DNA of 64,000 nt from NCBI RefSeq assembly GCF_000423285.1, contig NZ_AUHR01000006.1, forward strand, positions 124,001 to 188,000, given 5' to 3'. The DNA comes from Laribacter hongkongensis DSM 14985. GTDB taxonomy: Bacteria > Pseudomonadota > Gammaproteobacteria > Burkholderiales > Aquaspirillaceae. Below the pieces are notes generated by a model. It did not search any database. It had not been told where the DNA came from and worked only from the letters and a program-made list of their open reading frames with translations. Shown piece by piece: positions 1 through 7,853 of this stretch. The translations under genes and the position numbers were made by a program. The first letter of the stretch is position 1. The number at the start of each line of letters is the position of its first letter.

Positions 1-1
1 T

Positions 2-700
2 TTCCCGAACAACTGGTTCGTATCGATGGAAGGCGGCCATCTGATGCTGTGCCCGATGTGGGCACCGAACCGCCGCCACGAACGCCTGAAGTTCCTGGGG
101 CAACTGGTCGACCTGATCGGTCACGACAAGCTCAAGGTCAGCAACTACGGTCCGGCCCACGAAGCCCAGAGCAAGTTTCTGGAAGGCACCGGCGCCATGA
201 TCCTCGACCGCGTCAACATGAAGGCCTATGCCTGCCTGTCGCCGCGTTGTGACGAGGATGTATTCAAGAAGTTCTGCAAGGAATTCGGCTTCAAGCCGGT
301 GGCTTTCCACGGATTCCAGACCTACGAGGGCAAGCGCGCTGCCATCTACCACACCAACGTGATGATGGCACTGGGTGAAGCCTTTGCCGTGGTATGCCTG
401 TCGGCCATCGACGACCTCACCGAACGCGCGGCACTGGTGAAAGAGCTTCAGGGTGACGGCAAGGAAATCATCGACGTCACCGAAGACCAGATCAACAACT
501 TTGCCGGCAACGAGATCGAGCTCTGCAATGCTGACGGCAAGCGCTTCACCATCATGACCAAGGCTACCTACGACTGCCTGACGCCGGAGCAGCGTGCCGT
601 CATCGAAAAAACCAGCGAGATCATTTCGCCTGACGTCAAGACCATCGAGACATACGGCGGTGGTTCGGTGCGCTGCATGATCTCCGAAATCTTCCTCTGA
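2..700 (+). CDS. CtlX-type amidinohydrolase (arginine deiminase-related), 5' truncated
   Basis: This is the 3' part of a gene whose start lies before the window; the reading frame is open from base 2 and begins FPNNWFVSMEGGH, a block typical of the CtlX/arginine deiminase-related amidinotransferase-fold family. The C-terminal GGGSVRCMISEIF carries the expected catalytic Cys next to Arg. Full-length members are about 300 residues, so roughly 70 residues are missing. Family members are linked to citrulline or arginine use, by hydrolysis of a guanidino or ureido group. An AdiC-like antiporter gene lies 1.3 kb downstream, which fits arginine-related metabolism, but the substrate cannot be read from sequence. 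Confidence 0.8.
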   Translation, partial: FPNNWFVSMEGGHLMLCPMWAPNRRHERLKFLGQLVDLIGHDKLKVSNYGPAHEAQSKFLEGTGAMILDRVNMKAYACLSPRCDEDVFKKFCKEFGFKPVAFHGFQTYEGKRAAIYHTNVMMALGEAFAVVCLSAIDDLTERAALVKELQGDGKEIIDVTEDQINNFAGNEIELCNADGKRFTIMTKATYDCLTPEQRAVIEKTSEIISPDVKTIETYGGGSVRCMISEIFL

Positions 701-713
701 GCCCGGTTGCGGC

Positions 714-750
714 AATCGGCCCGTGCCAGAACACCGGCCGATTTCTTTGC
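714..750 (+). terminator. Possible terminator after the CtlX-type gene
   Basis: AATCGGCC (714-721) and GGCCGATT (736-743) form an 8-bp inverted repeat with a 14-base loop, followed by a modest T-rich run. It lies just after the stop at 700 and before the porin promoter region. The loop is long and the T tract is weak, so this is a moderate call. Confidence 0.45.
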
Positions 751-844
751 CCGGTTGTCAATCATTTTTCATATTTTTTTGACATCGCCATCGGGCCGAC
801 ACGGGTAACACCCTGCCCCTGCGTCACACACGAAAGGAAACATC

Positions 845-1984
845 ATGAAAAAAATCCTCGCAATCGCCATTGCCGCCCTGCCGGCGGCCGCCATGGCCGA
901 TGTGGAAATCTACGGCAAGATCACGGCTGAAATCGCCAATACCAAGACCAGCAGCGCCACGGCGGCCAGCTCCGGCGAAGCCATCGGCAGCGTGCCGACC
1001 AAATCCCTCACCCAGATCAACAACGCCGGCGGTCCCGGTTCGCACATCGGCTTTCGCGGCAACGAAGACCTGGGCGGTGGCCTGAAGGCCATCTGGCAGA
1101 TCGAACAGGCCATCGACTTCACCCAGACTCCGGGCGGAGCCAGCAATACCTTTGCCACCCGCGACAGCTTCGTCGGCCTGCAATCGAATACCTGGGGCAA
1201 GATCCGCCTCGGCCGCCTGAGCAACTATCCGAACTCCAACATGGAATTCGTCGATCCGTGGACCTACGACAACAACACCAACGTCAACGGCAGCTTCATC
1301 TTCACCCGTCTGGACAGCCGCGTGAACCAGGCCATCCGCTATGACAGCCCGGCCTGGAGCGGTGACTGGGGCGGCTTCAGCTTTGCTGCCCTCTACGGCT
1401 TCAACGAGCCGGGCACCAATGCAGTCGGCAAGAAAAAGCAGAACACCGCCAACGTCGGCCTGACCTATACCTATGGCCCGTACACTGCGGCCTACAGCTA
1501 CCTGACCCAGCAGAACCAGCGGCTTGACGCCATCAACGGCAATCCGGTCAGCGGCCGTCAGGATGCCAACCGCTTCGAAGCCAGCTACAACGCCAACAAC
1601 CTGTACGTGGCCGTCGGTTACCAGGAAACCAAGGGCTACGGTGGCAACATCTGGCCGGCTGCCGCTTACTGGGCCGGTACCAACCAGGCATTCGAGAACA
1701 CCCCGGACAAGTACAAGACCCAGGAAGCCGAACTCACCGTGCAGTACACCATCGGCAACTGGACGCCGGGCATCTCCTACGGCCACGGCTGGAACATGAA
1801 GAAAAACGGCGAAACGCTGGACAACTCCGGCTACAACATGTTCGTCGTCGGCACCAACTACGCCCTCTCCAAGCGTACCAACGCCTATCTGTCGTACGGC
1901 CAGGTCAAGTACGACCGCGCCATCGACGTGGCCGGCACCGAGCGCGAGTCGACCGTGGGCCTGGGCATCAGCCACAGCTTCTGA
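845..1984 (+). CDS. Gram-negative porin (betaproteobacterial trimeric type)
   Basis: An outer-membrane general-diffusion porin of 379 residues. The N-terminus MKKILAIAIAALPAAAMA is a classic signal peptide with cleavage before DVEIYG, the normal start of the first beta strand in the Neisseria/Bordetella porin family (Porin_4). Family blocks are visible: HIGFRGNEDLGGGLKAIWQIE, then RDSFVGLQSNTWGKIRLGR. The chain ends in SHSF, the C-terminal Phe used for recognition by the BAM machinery. A good ribosome site (AAAGGAAA) precedes the ATG. It is a single-gene unit, closed by a strong hairpin at about 2004-2030. A long open frame on the opposite strand is a composition shadow. Confidence 0.95.
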   Translation: MKKILAIAIAALPAAAMADVEIYGKITAEIANTKTSSATAASSGEAIGSVPTKSLTQINNAGGPGSHIGFRGNEDLGGGLKAIWQIEQAIDFTQTPGGASNTFATRDSFVGLQSNTWGKIRLGRLSNYPNSNMEFVDPWTYDNNTNVNGSFIFTRLDSRVNQAIRYDSPAWSGDWGGFSFAALYGFNEPGTNAVGKKKQNTANVGLTYTYGPYTAAYSYLTQQNQRLDAINGNPVSGRQDANRFEASYNANNLYVAVGYQETKGYGGNIWPAAAYWAGTNQAFENTPDKYKTQEAELTVQYTIGNWTPGISYGHGWNMKKNGETLDNSGYNMFVVGTNYALSKRTNAYLSYGQVKYDRAIDVAGTERESTVGLGISHSF

Positions 1985-2003
1985 TCCACCGTCCGTGCAT
2001 GAA

Positions 2004-2034
2004 AAAACCGCCGGTCATCCCGGCGGTTTTTGTT
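2004..2034. terminator. Bidirectional terminator between porin and antiporter genes
   Basis: AAAACCGCCGG (2004-2014) pairs with CCGGCGGTTTT (2020-2030) around a 5-base loop, with a T run on the plus strand and an A run that becomes a T run on the minus strand. It serves both converging genes. Confidence 0.85.
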
Positions 2035-2047
2035 GTTCGGTTACGCT

Positions 2048-3376
2048 TCAGCCACGCAGTTCGGCCTCGGCCGCTTCGCGCTTTTCCTTGGCCATCCACA
2101 CATACACCGGCAGGCCCAGCATCAGCAGGATCACGCCCCACAGCACCGTTTCGGCACCCGAGCCATACAGGGCCCACACGGCATAGACAAAGGCCAGCGA
2201 GGCAATCACGATGCGCCGGCCGGCACCCGTGGCCGGCATCTGGCCGCGGGCCATGAACATCAGCTCGGCCACGGCAGTAAAGGCGTACGGCAGCAGCGTG
2301 GTCATGGTGGCCAGCAGGATGATGAAGTTGAAGATTTCCACCATGCCCTTGCTGCCCGAGTAGTTCAGCACCAGCAGCAGCGTCATCAAGCTGCTCGACA
2401 CCACCAGACCCCACGCCGGCACACGGTTGCCGTTCAGGCGGGCAAACTGGCGCGGGAACAGTCCGTCGCGTGCAGCAGCCAGCGAAACGTGGCACGGCAT
2501 CAGCGACCAGCCGTTGATGGCGCCCAGACACGACACCACGGCACCCAGACCCACGGCGGCGTAAGCCCAGTCGCCCCACATCACCCGGGCGGCGTCGGCC
2601 ATCGGTGCCGGCGAACTGGCCAGTACATCGTGCGGCAGCACGCCCATGACGGCCACGGTCACGCCGATATACACCACTGCCGCCAGCAGGGTGCCGATGA
2701 TCGTGGCGCGCGGGATGGTTTTTTCCGGGTTTTCCACATCACCGGCCGGCACCGAGGCCGATTCCATACCCAGAAACGCCCACAGCGTGAGTGCTGCCAC
2801 GGCGCTGATGCTGTCGCCGACCGGCTTGTTGCCCGGATTGAAAACCAGGTTGTCCGGGTTGAACCACAAGAGGCCGATGGTGGCGATCGCCAGCAGCGGC
2901 AGCAGCTTGATGATCGTGGTGATCACCGCCATGCGTCCGGTGCTTTCCACCCCGCGCAGGTTGATCAGGGTCACGCACCACACCAGCGCGATCGCCGTGC
3001 CGCCACCGGCCCAGTGGTTGCTGGCCAGCACCGGAAAGAAACCGGACAGGTAGCTGGTAAACGCCACGGCAATCGCCGCATTGCCCACCCACAGGGCAAT
3101 CCAGTAGCCCCACGCAATCCAGAAACCGGCAAAGTCGCCGAAGGCATCGCGGGTATAGCCATACGGCCCGCCCTCGCGCGGCATGGAACGGGTCAGCCCG
3201 GCAAACACCAGTGCCAGCAGCACGGCGCCAATCGCCGTCAGCACCCAGCCGATGATGGCCAGACCACCATACGGGGCCAGCGAGGAGGGCAACAGGAACA
3301 CACCGGAGCCGATCATGTTGCCGCACACCAGTGCGATGCACATCCACAGGCCAAGGCCCTGTTTCTTCCTAGTCAT
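2048..3376 (-). CDS. APC-family amino-acid antiporter, AdiC-like
   Basis: A 442-residue inner-membrane transporter with about 12 hydrophobic segments. GSGVFLLP (about 23-30) is the unwound TM1 substrate site of APC carriers. WAFLGMESASVPAG matches the E. coli AdiC TM6 block in which Trp202 and Glu208 sit; the later NGWSLM matches the AdiC region with Trp293. These shared residues suggest exchange of arginine for agmatine or a similar cationic pair, though other basic-amino-acid or polyamine antiporters are possible. No decarboxylase gene is adjacent. The gene is transcribed alone toward the porin gene. Confidence 0.82.
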   Translation of the reverse strand: MTRKKQGLGLWMCIALVCGNMIGSGVFLLPSSLAPYGGLAIIGWVLTAIGAVLLALVFAGLTRSMPREGGPYGYTRDAFGDFAGFWIAWGYWIALWVGNAAIAVAFTSYLSGFFPVLASNHWAGGGTAIALVWCVTLINLRGVESTGRMAVITTIIKLLPLLAIATIGLLWFNPDNLVFNPGNKPVGDSISAVAALTLWAFLGMESASVPAGDVENPEKTIPRATIIGTLLAAVVYIGVTVAVMGVLPHDVLASSPAPMADAARVMWGDWAYAAVGLGAVVSCLGAINGWSLMPCHVSLAAARDGLFPRQFARLNGNRVPAWGLVVSSSLMTLLLVLNYSGSKGMVEIFNFIILLATMTTLLPYAFTAVAELMFMARGQMPATGAGRRIVIASLAFVYAVWALYGSGAETVLWGVILLMLGLPVYVWMAKEKREAAEAELRG

Positions 3377-3512
3377 AAAGAATTTCCTTATTTACTGAAT
3401 CTTGAGGGCGAGCCCTGTTTCACTTTCGTTTCCCGGACATAGGAAGGCAATGAAAAAAGCCGGCGGCCGGTCACTCGACCGGCCGTAACAGACCAGAGGC
3501 CCGACAGCAGGC

Positions 3513-4538
3513 TTACTTGCCGGCCTTGTTGTCGGTCGACAGGAAAAAGGCGTCGGAATGGAATGCTTCGCCCGGCAGTCCGCGCTCGCCGGTAAAGGCG
3601 CGGTGCGCGGCCTCCACCATCACCGGAGCACCGCAGGCATACACCTCGTGCGCCGACAGGTCGGCAAAATCGTCCAGCACTGCCTGGTGCACCAGACCGC
3701 TGCGGCCGGTCCAGTTGTCTGCGGCAGCCGGTTCGGACAACACCGGCACGAACGAGAACCACGGCAGTTCACGCGCCCACTGTTCGGCCAGTTCGTACAT
3801 GTAAAGGTCGTTGCGCTGGCGGGCGCCCCAGTACAGCACCATCGGACGCGAATTGCCGACATGCACGGCGTGTTCGACGATGCCCTTGACCGGGGCAAAA
3901 CCGGTACCGCTGGCCAGCAGGATGACCGGGCGGGAGGAATCTTCGTCCAGATGGAAGCTGCCCAGCGGCCCCTTGAAACGCAGGATTTCCTTTTCCTTCA
4001 TCTGCGTGAAGACGTATTCGGAAAAGCTGCCGCCCGGCATGTGCCGGATGTGCAGTTCCAGCAGGGCGTCATCATGCGGCGCATTGGCGAGCGAGAAGCT
4101 GCGGGCCTTGCCGTCTTTCATCAGGATATCGATGTACTGCCCGGCACGGAAAAGCAGCCGCTCGGCGGCCGGAATCTTGAGCTTGAGGATGGCGACATCA
4201 TGAACGCGCGCAATCGATTCCACCCGGCACGGCAGGGTCTTGATCTGGATGGTCTGGGTGGACGGCACTTCGGTCACTTCGATGGTCACGTCGCCCTGCG
4301 GTTCGGCGCAGCACAGCAGGGTGTAGCCTTCGCGCTGCTCGGCCTCGGACAAGGCATGCGCCTGGAAGGCGCGCTCGCTGACCTGGCCTGACAGCACCCG
4401 GCCCTTGCAGGCTCCGCAAGCCCCGTTGCGGCAGCCGTAGGGCAGGCAGACGCCGTGCCGCAGTGCAGCCTCCAGCACGGTTTCATGAGTGTCGGCCGGA
4501 AAACCGTGGCCGCTCGGCTGCAAAGTCACTTGTGGCAT
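3513..4538 (-). CDS. 2Fe-2S ferredoxin / FNR-type NAD(P)H reductase (AscD-like)
   Basis: A 341-residue cytoplasmic electron-transfer flavoprotein. The N-terminal domain is a plant-type ferredoxin with cluster ligands C36, C41, C44 and a fourth Cys near 76 (motif CRNGACGACKG). It is followed by a ferredoxin-NADP reductase FAD domain (RSFSLANAP at about 170) and an NAD-binding domain (LASGTGFAPVKGI). Proteins of this build are often named CDP-6-deoxy-delta-3,4-glucoseen reductase, but the same architecture occurs in oxygenase reductases. No oxygenase or deoxysugar gene is nearby, so the true partner is unknown. Confidence 0.85.
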   Translation of the reverse strand: MPQVTLQPSGHGFPADTHETVLEAALRHGVCLPYGCRNGACGACKGRVLSGQVSERAFQAHALSEAEQREGYTLLCCAEPQGDVTIEVTEVPSTQTIQIKTLPCRVESIARVHDVAILKLKIPAAERLLFRAGQYIDILMKDGKARSFSLANAPHDDALLELHIRHMPGGSFSEYVFTQMKEKEILRFKGPLGSFHLDEDSSRPVILLASGTGFAPVKGIVEHAVHVGNSRPMVLYWGARQRNDLYMYELAEQWARELPWFSFVPVLSEPAAADNWTGRSGLVHQAVLDDFADLSAHEVYACGAPVMVEAAHRAFTGERGLPGEAFHSDAFFLSTDNKAGK

Positions 4539-4563
4539 ATGATCCCCATATCCTGGTACGGAC

Positions 4564-5550
4564 GTGTTGTCAGAACGACTGCACGCAATCGTTTTGACAA
4601 ACCGCCCTTCGCATCCTTGTCGTCATTCCCGCCGGCCCCGGCTGCTGGTCATCGGCGCCGGAGACATCGCACGGCGCGCCATGCCTGTGCTGGCCCGCCG
4701 CTACCGGGTGTGGGCACTGGTCCGCACGGAAGAGGCCGCCCGCCAGTGGCGGACCCTCGGCGCCGCAGTCATTGTCGGCGACCTGGACCAGCCGGCCACC
4801 CTCTGGCGACTTGCCGGCATCGCGGCCAGCCACCTGCTGTACACCGCGCCGCCCGCACCGCAAGGCCATGTGGATGCACGGGTACGCCATGTAGTTAACA
4901 TGCTGAAAAAGCGGTCGAGTTTACCACAGTCATTGACCTATATCAGTTCCAGCAGCGTTTACGGACACTGTCATGGCCAGTCCATTGACGAGACCCGCCG
5001 CCCCGCCCCCGGGTCGGCACGGGCCCGCCGCCGGCTGGATGCCGAGCAGGTCTGGCGCCGGCTGGCACAGCGCTCCGGCCTGCGCCTGACCCTGCTGCGC
5101 GCCCCCGGCATCCATGCCGCCGAGCGCCTGCCGCTGGCCCGCATCCTCGCCGGCATTCCTGCCCTCCTGCCCGGAGAAGACAGCCTGCACACCCACGTGC
5201 ACGCCGATGATCTCGCCCGGGCCTGCGTGCTGTCCCTGGCCCGCCGCAGAGGCGGAACCCGCTGCTACAACCTCGGCGACCACGATGCCCTGCCCGGCGG
5301 CGACCGGCTTGACCTCGTGGCCGATGCCTTTGGCCTGCCCCGTGTTCCGCGCCTGCCGGCTGCCGACCTGCAAGCCGTTGTCGGCCCGCTACGCTGGTCG
5401 TTCCTGCGGGAATCCCGCCAGCTGGACTGTCGCCGCATCCACGAAGAACTGGCCTGGACGCCGCAGGTTTCCGGTGTGGCAGCCCTGCTGGCAACGCTCT
5501 CGCCTGCCGCCCGCGCCCGGCTGCTGGCCGCCGCCCGGACAGACGGGTAA
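4564..5550 (+). CDS. SDR-family NAD(P)-dependent epimerase/dehydratase-like protein
   Basis: An extended SDR (NAD-dependent epimerase/dehydratase-like) protein of up to 328 residues. The Rossmann start is [16 protein letters not shown], and YISSSSVYG (about 126-134) is the usual Ser-containing active-site block whose Tyr is followed by a non-canonical Gly-His-Cys-His sequence. The start used here is GTG at 4564, giving about 25 residues before the first beta strand; a TTG at 4594 is an alternative and neither has a strong ribosome site. It diverges from the reductase gene by 25 bp. Substrate unknown. Confidence 0.75.
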   Translation: MLSERLHAIVLTNRPSHPCRHSRRPRLLVIGAGDIARRAMPVLARRYRVWALVRTEEAARQWRTLGAAVIVGDLDQPATLWRLAGIAASHLLYTAPPAPQGHVDARVRHVVNMLKKRSSLPQSLTYISSSSVYGHCHGQSIDETRRPAPGSARARRRLDAEQVWRRLAQRSGLRLTLLRAPGIHAAERLPLARILAGIPALLPGEDSLHTHVHADDLARACVLSLARRRGGTRCYNLGDHDALPGGDRLDLVADAFGLPRVPRLPAADLQAVVGPLRWSFLRESRQLDCRRIHEELAWTPQVSGVAALLATLSPAARARLLAAARTDG

Positions 5551-5588
5551 CATCGCGCCCTTCCGCGTTTCTGCTTGTTGCCCGCCTT

Positions 5589-6269
5589 ATGGACAATCCC
5601 GCTTTCCAGCGACACATCAAGAGCTTCGTGCTGCGCCAGGGCCATCTGAGCCCGGCCCAGCAACGCGCCCTCGACACGTTCTATCCGCAATTCGGCATCG
5701 ACTACACCGGCCAGCCGCTCGACCTTGCACAGGCTTTCGGCCGCACGGCACCCAGAATCCTCGAAATCGGATTTGGTATGGGTCAGGCCACGGCAGCCAT
5801 TGCCGCCGCCCACCCGGAACAGGACTACCTCGGCATCGAGGTCCACGGCCCCGGTGTCGGCAGCCTCCTCAAACTGGTCGGCGAAAACCGGCTCACCAAC
5901 ATCCGGGTGATCCGCCATGATGCAGTGGAAGTGGTGCGCGAGATGCTGCCGGCCGGCTGCCTTGACGGCATCCACGTCTTTTTCCCCGACCCGTGGCACA
6001 AAAAGCGCCACAACAAGCGCCGGCTGATCCAGCCCGCTTTTGTCGAACTGCTGGTATCGCGCCTGAAAACCGGCGGCTACCTGCATCTGGCTACCGACTG
6101 GGAAGACTACGCCGTGCAGATGCTGGAAGTGCTGTCGGCCTGCCCGGCCCTCGCCAACACGACCGACGGCTACGCGCCGCGCCCGGACTACCGCCCGCTG
6201 ACCAAGTTCGAGCAGCGCGGCATCCGGCTCGGCCACGGCGTGTGGGACCTGGTGTTCACCCGCCGCTGA
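5589..6269 (+). CDS. trmB: tRNA (guanine-N7-)-methyltransferase
   Basis: Makes m7G46 in the variable loop of tRNA, using S-adenosylmethionine. The 226-residue protein shows the SAM-binding block EIGFGMGQ and the family signature [16 protein letters not shown], with Asp and basic residues for substrate binding. It follows the SDR gene by 38 bp on the same strand and may be co-transcribed. Length and motifs are normal. Confidence 0.96.
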   Translation: MDNPAFQRHIKSFVLRQGHLSPAQQRALDTFYPQFGIDYTGQPLDLAQAFGRTAPRILEIGFGMGQATAAIAAAHPEQDYLGIEVHGPGVGSLLKLVGENRLTNIRVIRHDAVEVVREMLPAGCLDGIHVFFPDPWHKKRHNKRRLIQPAFVELLVSRLKTGGYLHLATDWEDYAVQMLEVLSACPALANTTDGYAPRPDYRPLTKFEQRGIRLGHGVWDLVFTRR

Positions 6270-6467
6270 AACCACTGCCGGGACGGATCACTCCGTCCCC
6301 TGGACCTGCTCCGGCACAAAAGTTACGCGGAGCATGCTCGCGCCTCACCCGGGCCGCATTGCCGGCTCCGCTCATGACTTCTCCGGGCCGGACAGGCCGG
6401 CAACATGACACAGGCTCGGGTGCAGCGGGCCTGCTGCACCCGAGGTCTCCTCAAGACAACGGCCGGT

Positions 6468-6962
6468 TCAGCTGCCGGGCTGCTCCAGCGCTGCCTCGAT
6501 GTCGGCGACCAGTTCTTCCGGACGGGTGGTGGGGGCATAACGCGCCAGTACTTCGCCATCACGACCGACCAGGAATTTGGTGAAGTTCCACTTGATCGCC
6601 TCGGTGTTCAGGATGCCGGGGCGGGCCTTGACCAGATGACGGTACAGCGGGTGCGCACCGGCGCCGTTGACGTCGACCTTGGCAAACAGCGGAAAAGTGA
6701 CATGAAAGCGCGTGGAACAGAACTGGCCGATGGCTTCGCTGTCGCCCGGCTCCTGCCCGCCGAACTGGTTGCACGGAAACCCGAGCACGCTGAATCCCTG
6801 GTCCCGGTATTGCCCGTACAGGGATTCGAGGCCGGCGTACTGCGGCGTAAAACCGCATTCACTGGCGGTATTGACGATCAGCAGCACCTGGCCGCGGTAA
6901 TCGGCCAGTGACTGCTCGCTGCCATCCAGGCGGGTGGCGGAAAAATCATACACGGTCGTCAT
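6468..6962 (-). CDS. Glutathione peroxidase family protein
   Basis: A 164-residue thiol peroxidase that reduces hydrogen and organic peroxides. The catalytic Cys is C36 in NTASECGFTPQ, with the family Gln in FPCNQFGGQEPG and Trp in WNFTKFLV, completing the Cys-Gln-Trp triad. It is the bacterial cysteine form (BtuE/BsaA-like), so thioredoxin may be the real reductant instead of glutathione. It is divergent from the DUF1841 gene with a 74-bp gap. Confidence 0.92.
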   Translation of the reverse strand: MTTVYDFSATRLDGSEQSLADYRGQVLLIVNTASECGFTPQYAGLESLYGQYRDQGFSVLGFPCNQFGGQEPGDSEAIGQFCSTRFHVTFPLFAKVDVNGAGAHPLYRHLVKARPGILNTEAIKWNFTKFLVGRDGEVLARYAPTTRPEELVADIEAALEQPGS

Positions 6963-7036
6963 GCTGCTTCTCCTCTCGCGGGCGGTGTGCCGCTATAATC
7001 CCCAGCAATTTACTCAGGTTTTTGCGAGTGTGCAGC

Positions 7037-7507
7037 ATGTTCCAGCCCAGCCGTGACGACGCCCGTCGTTTTCTGTTCGACACGTGGAAAAAACAGCAGT
7101 CCGGCCAGCCCCTGACCGATCTGGAGCGTCTGGCCGCAGCCATCATGCTCGACCATCCGGAATACCATGAACACCTGCGCCAGCCCGAACGCTATCTGGA
7201 GCAGGACTGGCATCCGGAGCAGGGCCAGACCAACCCTTTCCTGCACCTGATGATGCATCTGTCGATCGACGAGCAATGCTCGATCGACCAGCCGCCGGGC
7301 GTGCGGGCGCTACTGGCCGCGCTGGCCGAGCGTCACGGCAGCCGCCACACCGCCCAGCACGAAGCGATGGACGGCATGGCCGAAATGCTCTGGCGCGCCC
7401 AGCGCGAAGGACGTTTTCCCGACCCGAACGTCTATCTCAACATCCTGCGCGACAAGCTGGGCGAGGCCGAGCAGTTCAACCTGCAACGGCTGGACGAGAT
7501 TCAGTAG
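7037..7507 (+). CDS. DUF1841 family protein
   Basis: A 156-residue protein starting MFQPSRDDARRFLFDTW, a hallmark of the DUF1841 family found in beta- and gammaproteobacteria. It is rich in His and acidic residues (DHPEYHEHL, MMHLSIDEQ). No signal peptide or membrane segment is visible, so it should be cytoplasmic. Function is unknown. The ATG at 7037 is preferred; a GTG three codons upstream is also possible. Its 3' end overlaps the end of the convergent DUF2798 gene by 7 bp. Confidence 0.85.
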   Translation: MFQPSRDDARRFLFDTWKKQQSGQPLTDLERLAAAIMLDHPEYHEHLRQPERYLEQDWHPEQGQTNPFLHLMMHLSIDEQCSIDQPPGVRALLAALAERHGSRHTAQHEAMDGMAEMLWRAQREGRFPDPNVYLNILRDKLGEAEQFNLQRLDEIQ

Positions 7508-7752
7508 CGGGCCGACTGCCGGCGGGAAAACCAGCCGTTGACCCAGGCGGTGGCCCGCTGTACGGCCGGCGCGACAAACAGGGTGATCACGAAGGCTGCC
7601 GGCCAGCCTGCCAGAAAGGCATGCGACCAGCGCTCGAAAAACTCCGGCACCCAGCCCAGATTGAGCCAGGTCACCCACAGGGTCATGAAAGTGGACATGC
7701 TGAACGACATCAGCAGGGAAAAAATCAGCCGCGAGCGGCGCAAATCGTTCAT
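7501..7752 (-). CDS. DUF2798 small membrane protein
   Basis: An 83-residue protein with two hydrophobic helices, about residues 9-31 (IFSLLMSFSMSTFMTLWVTWL) and 44-66 (AFLAGWPAAFVITLFVAPA), matching the DUF2798 layout. It is probably an inner-membrane protein; its role is unknown. It converges on the DUF1841 gene. Confidence 0.8.
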   Translation of the reverse strand: MNDLRRSRLIFSLLMSFSMSTFMTLWVTWLNLGWVPEFFERWSHAFLAGWPAAFVITLFVAPAVQRATAWVNGWFSRRQSARY

Positions 7753-7853
7753 GACAACCAGATCGTACGGACAGACGGCTTGGCATGTTAGTCAATTTAT
7801 CTGCCAGATCAAAGGGTAAAGAATCCCGCCCCTGCCCGGTATAATCGCCGCCC

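Noticed and set aside
824-1975. Long minus-strand open frame antisense to the porin gene
   Set aside because: Its product is a Val/Gly/Ala-rich low-complexity chain that mirrors porin codons; the plus-strand gene has a signal peptide and family motifs.
4594-4599. TTGACA as a -35 box inside the SDR gene start
   Set aside because: No -10-like hexamer lies 16-18 bases downstream.
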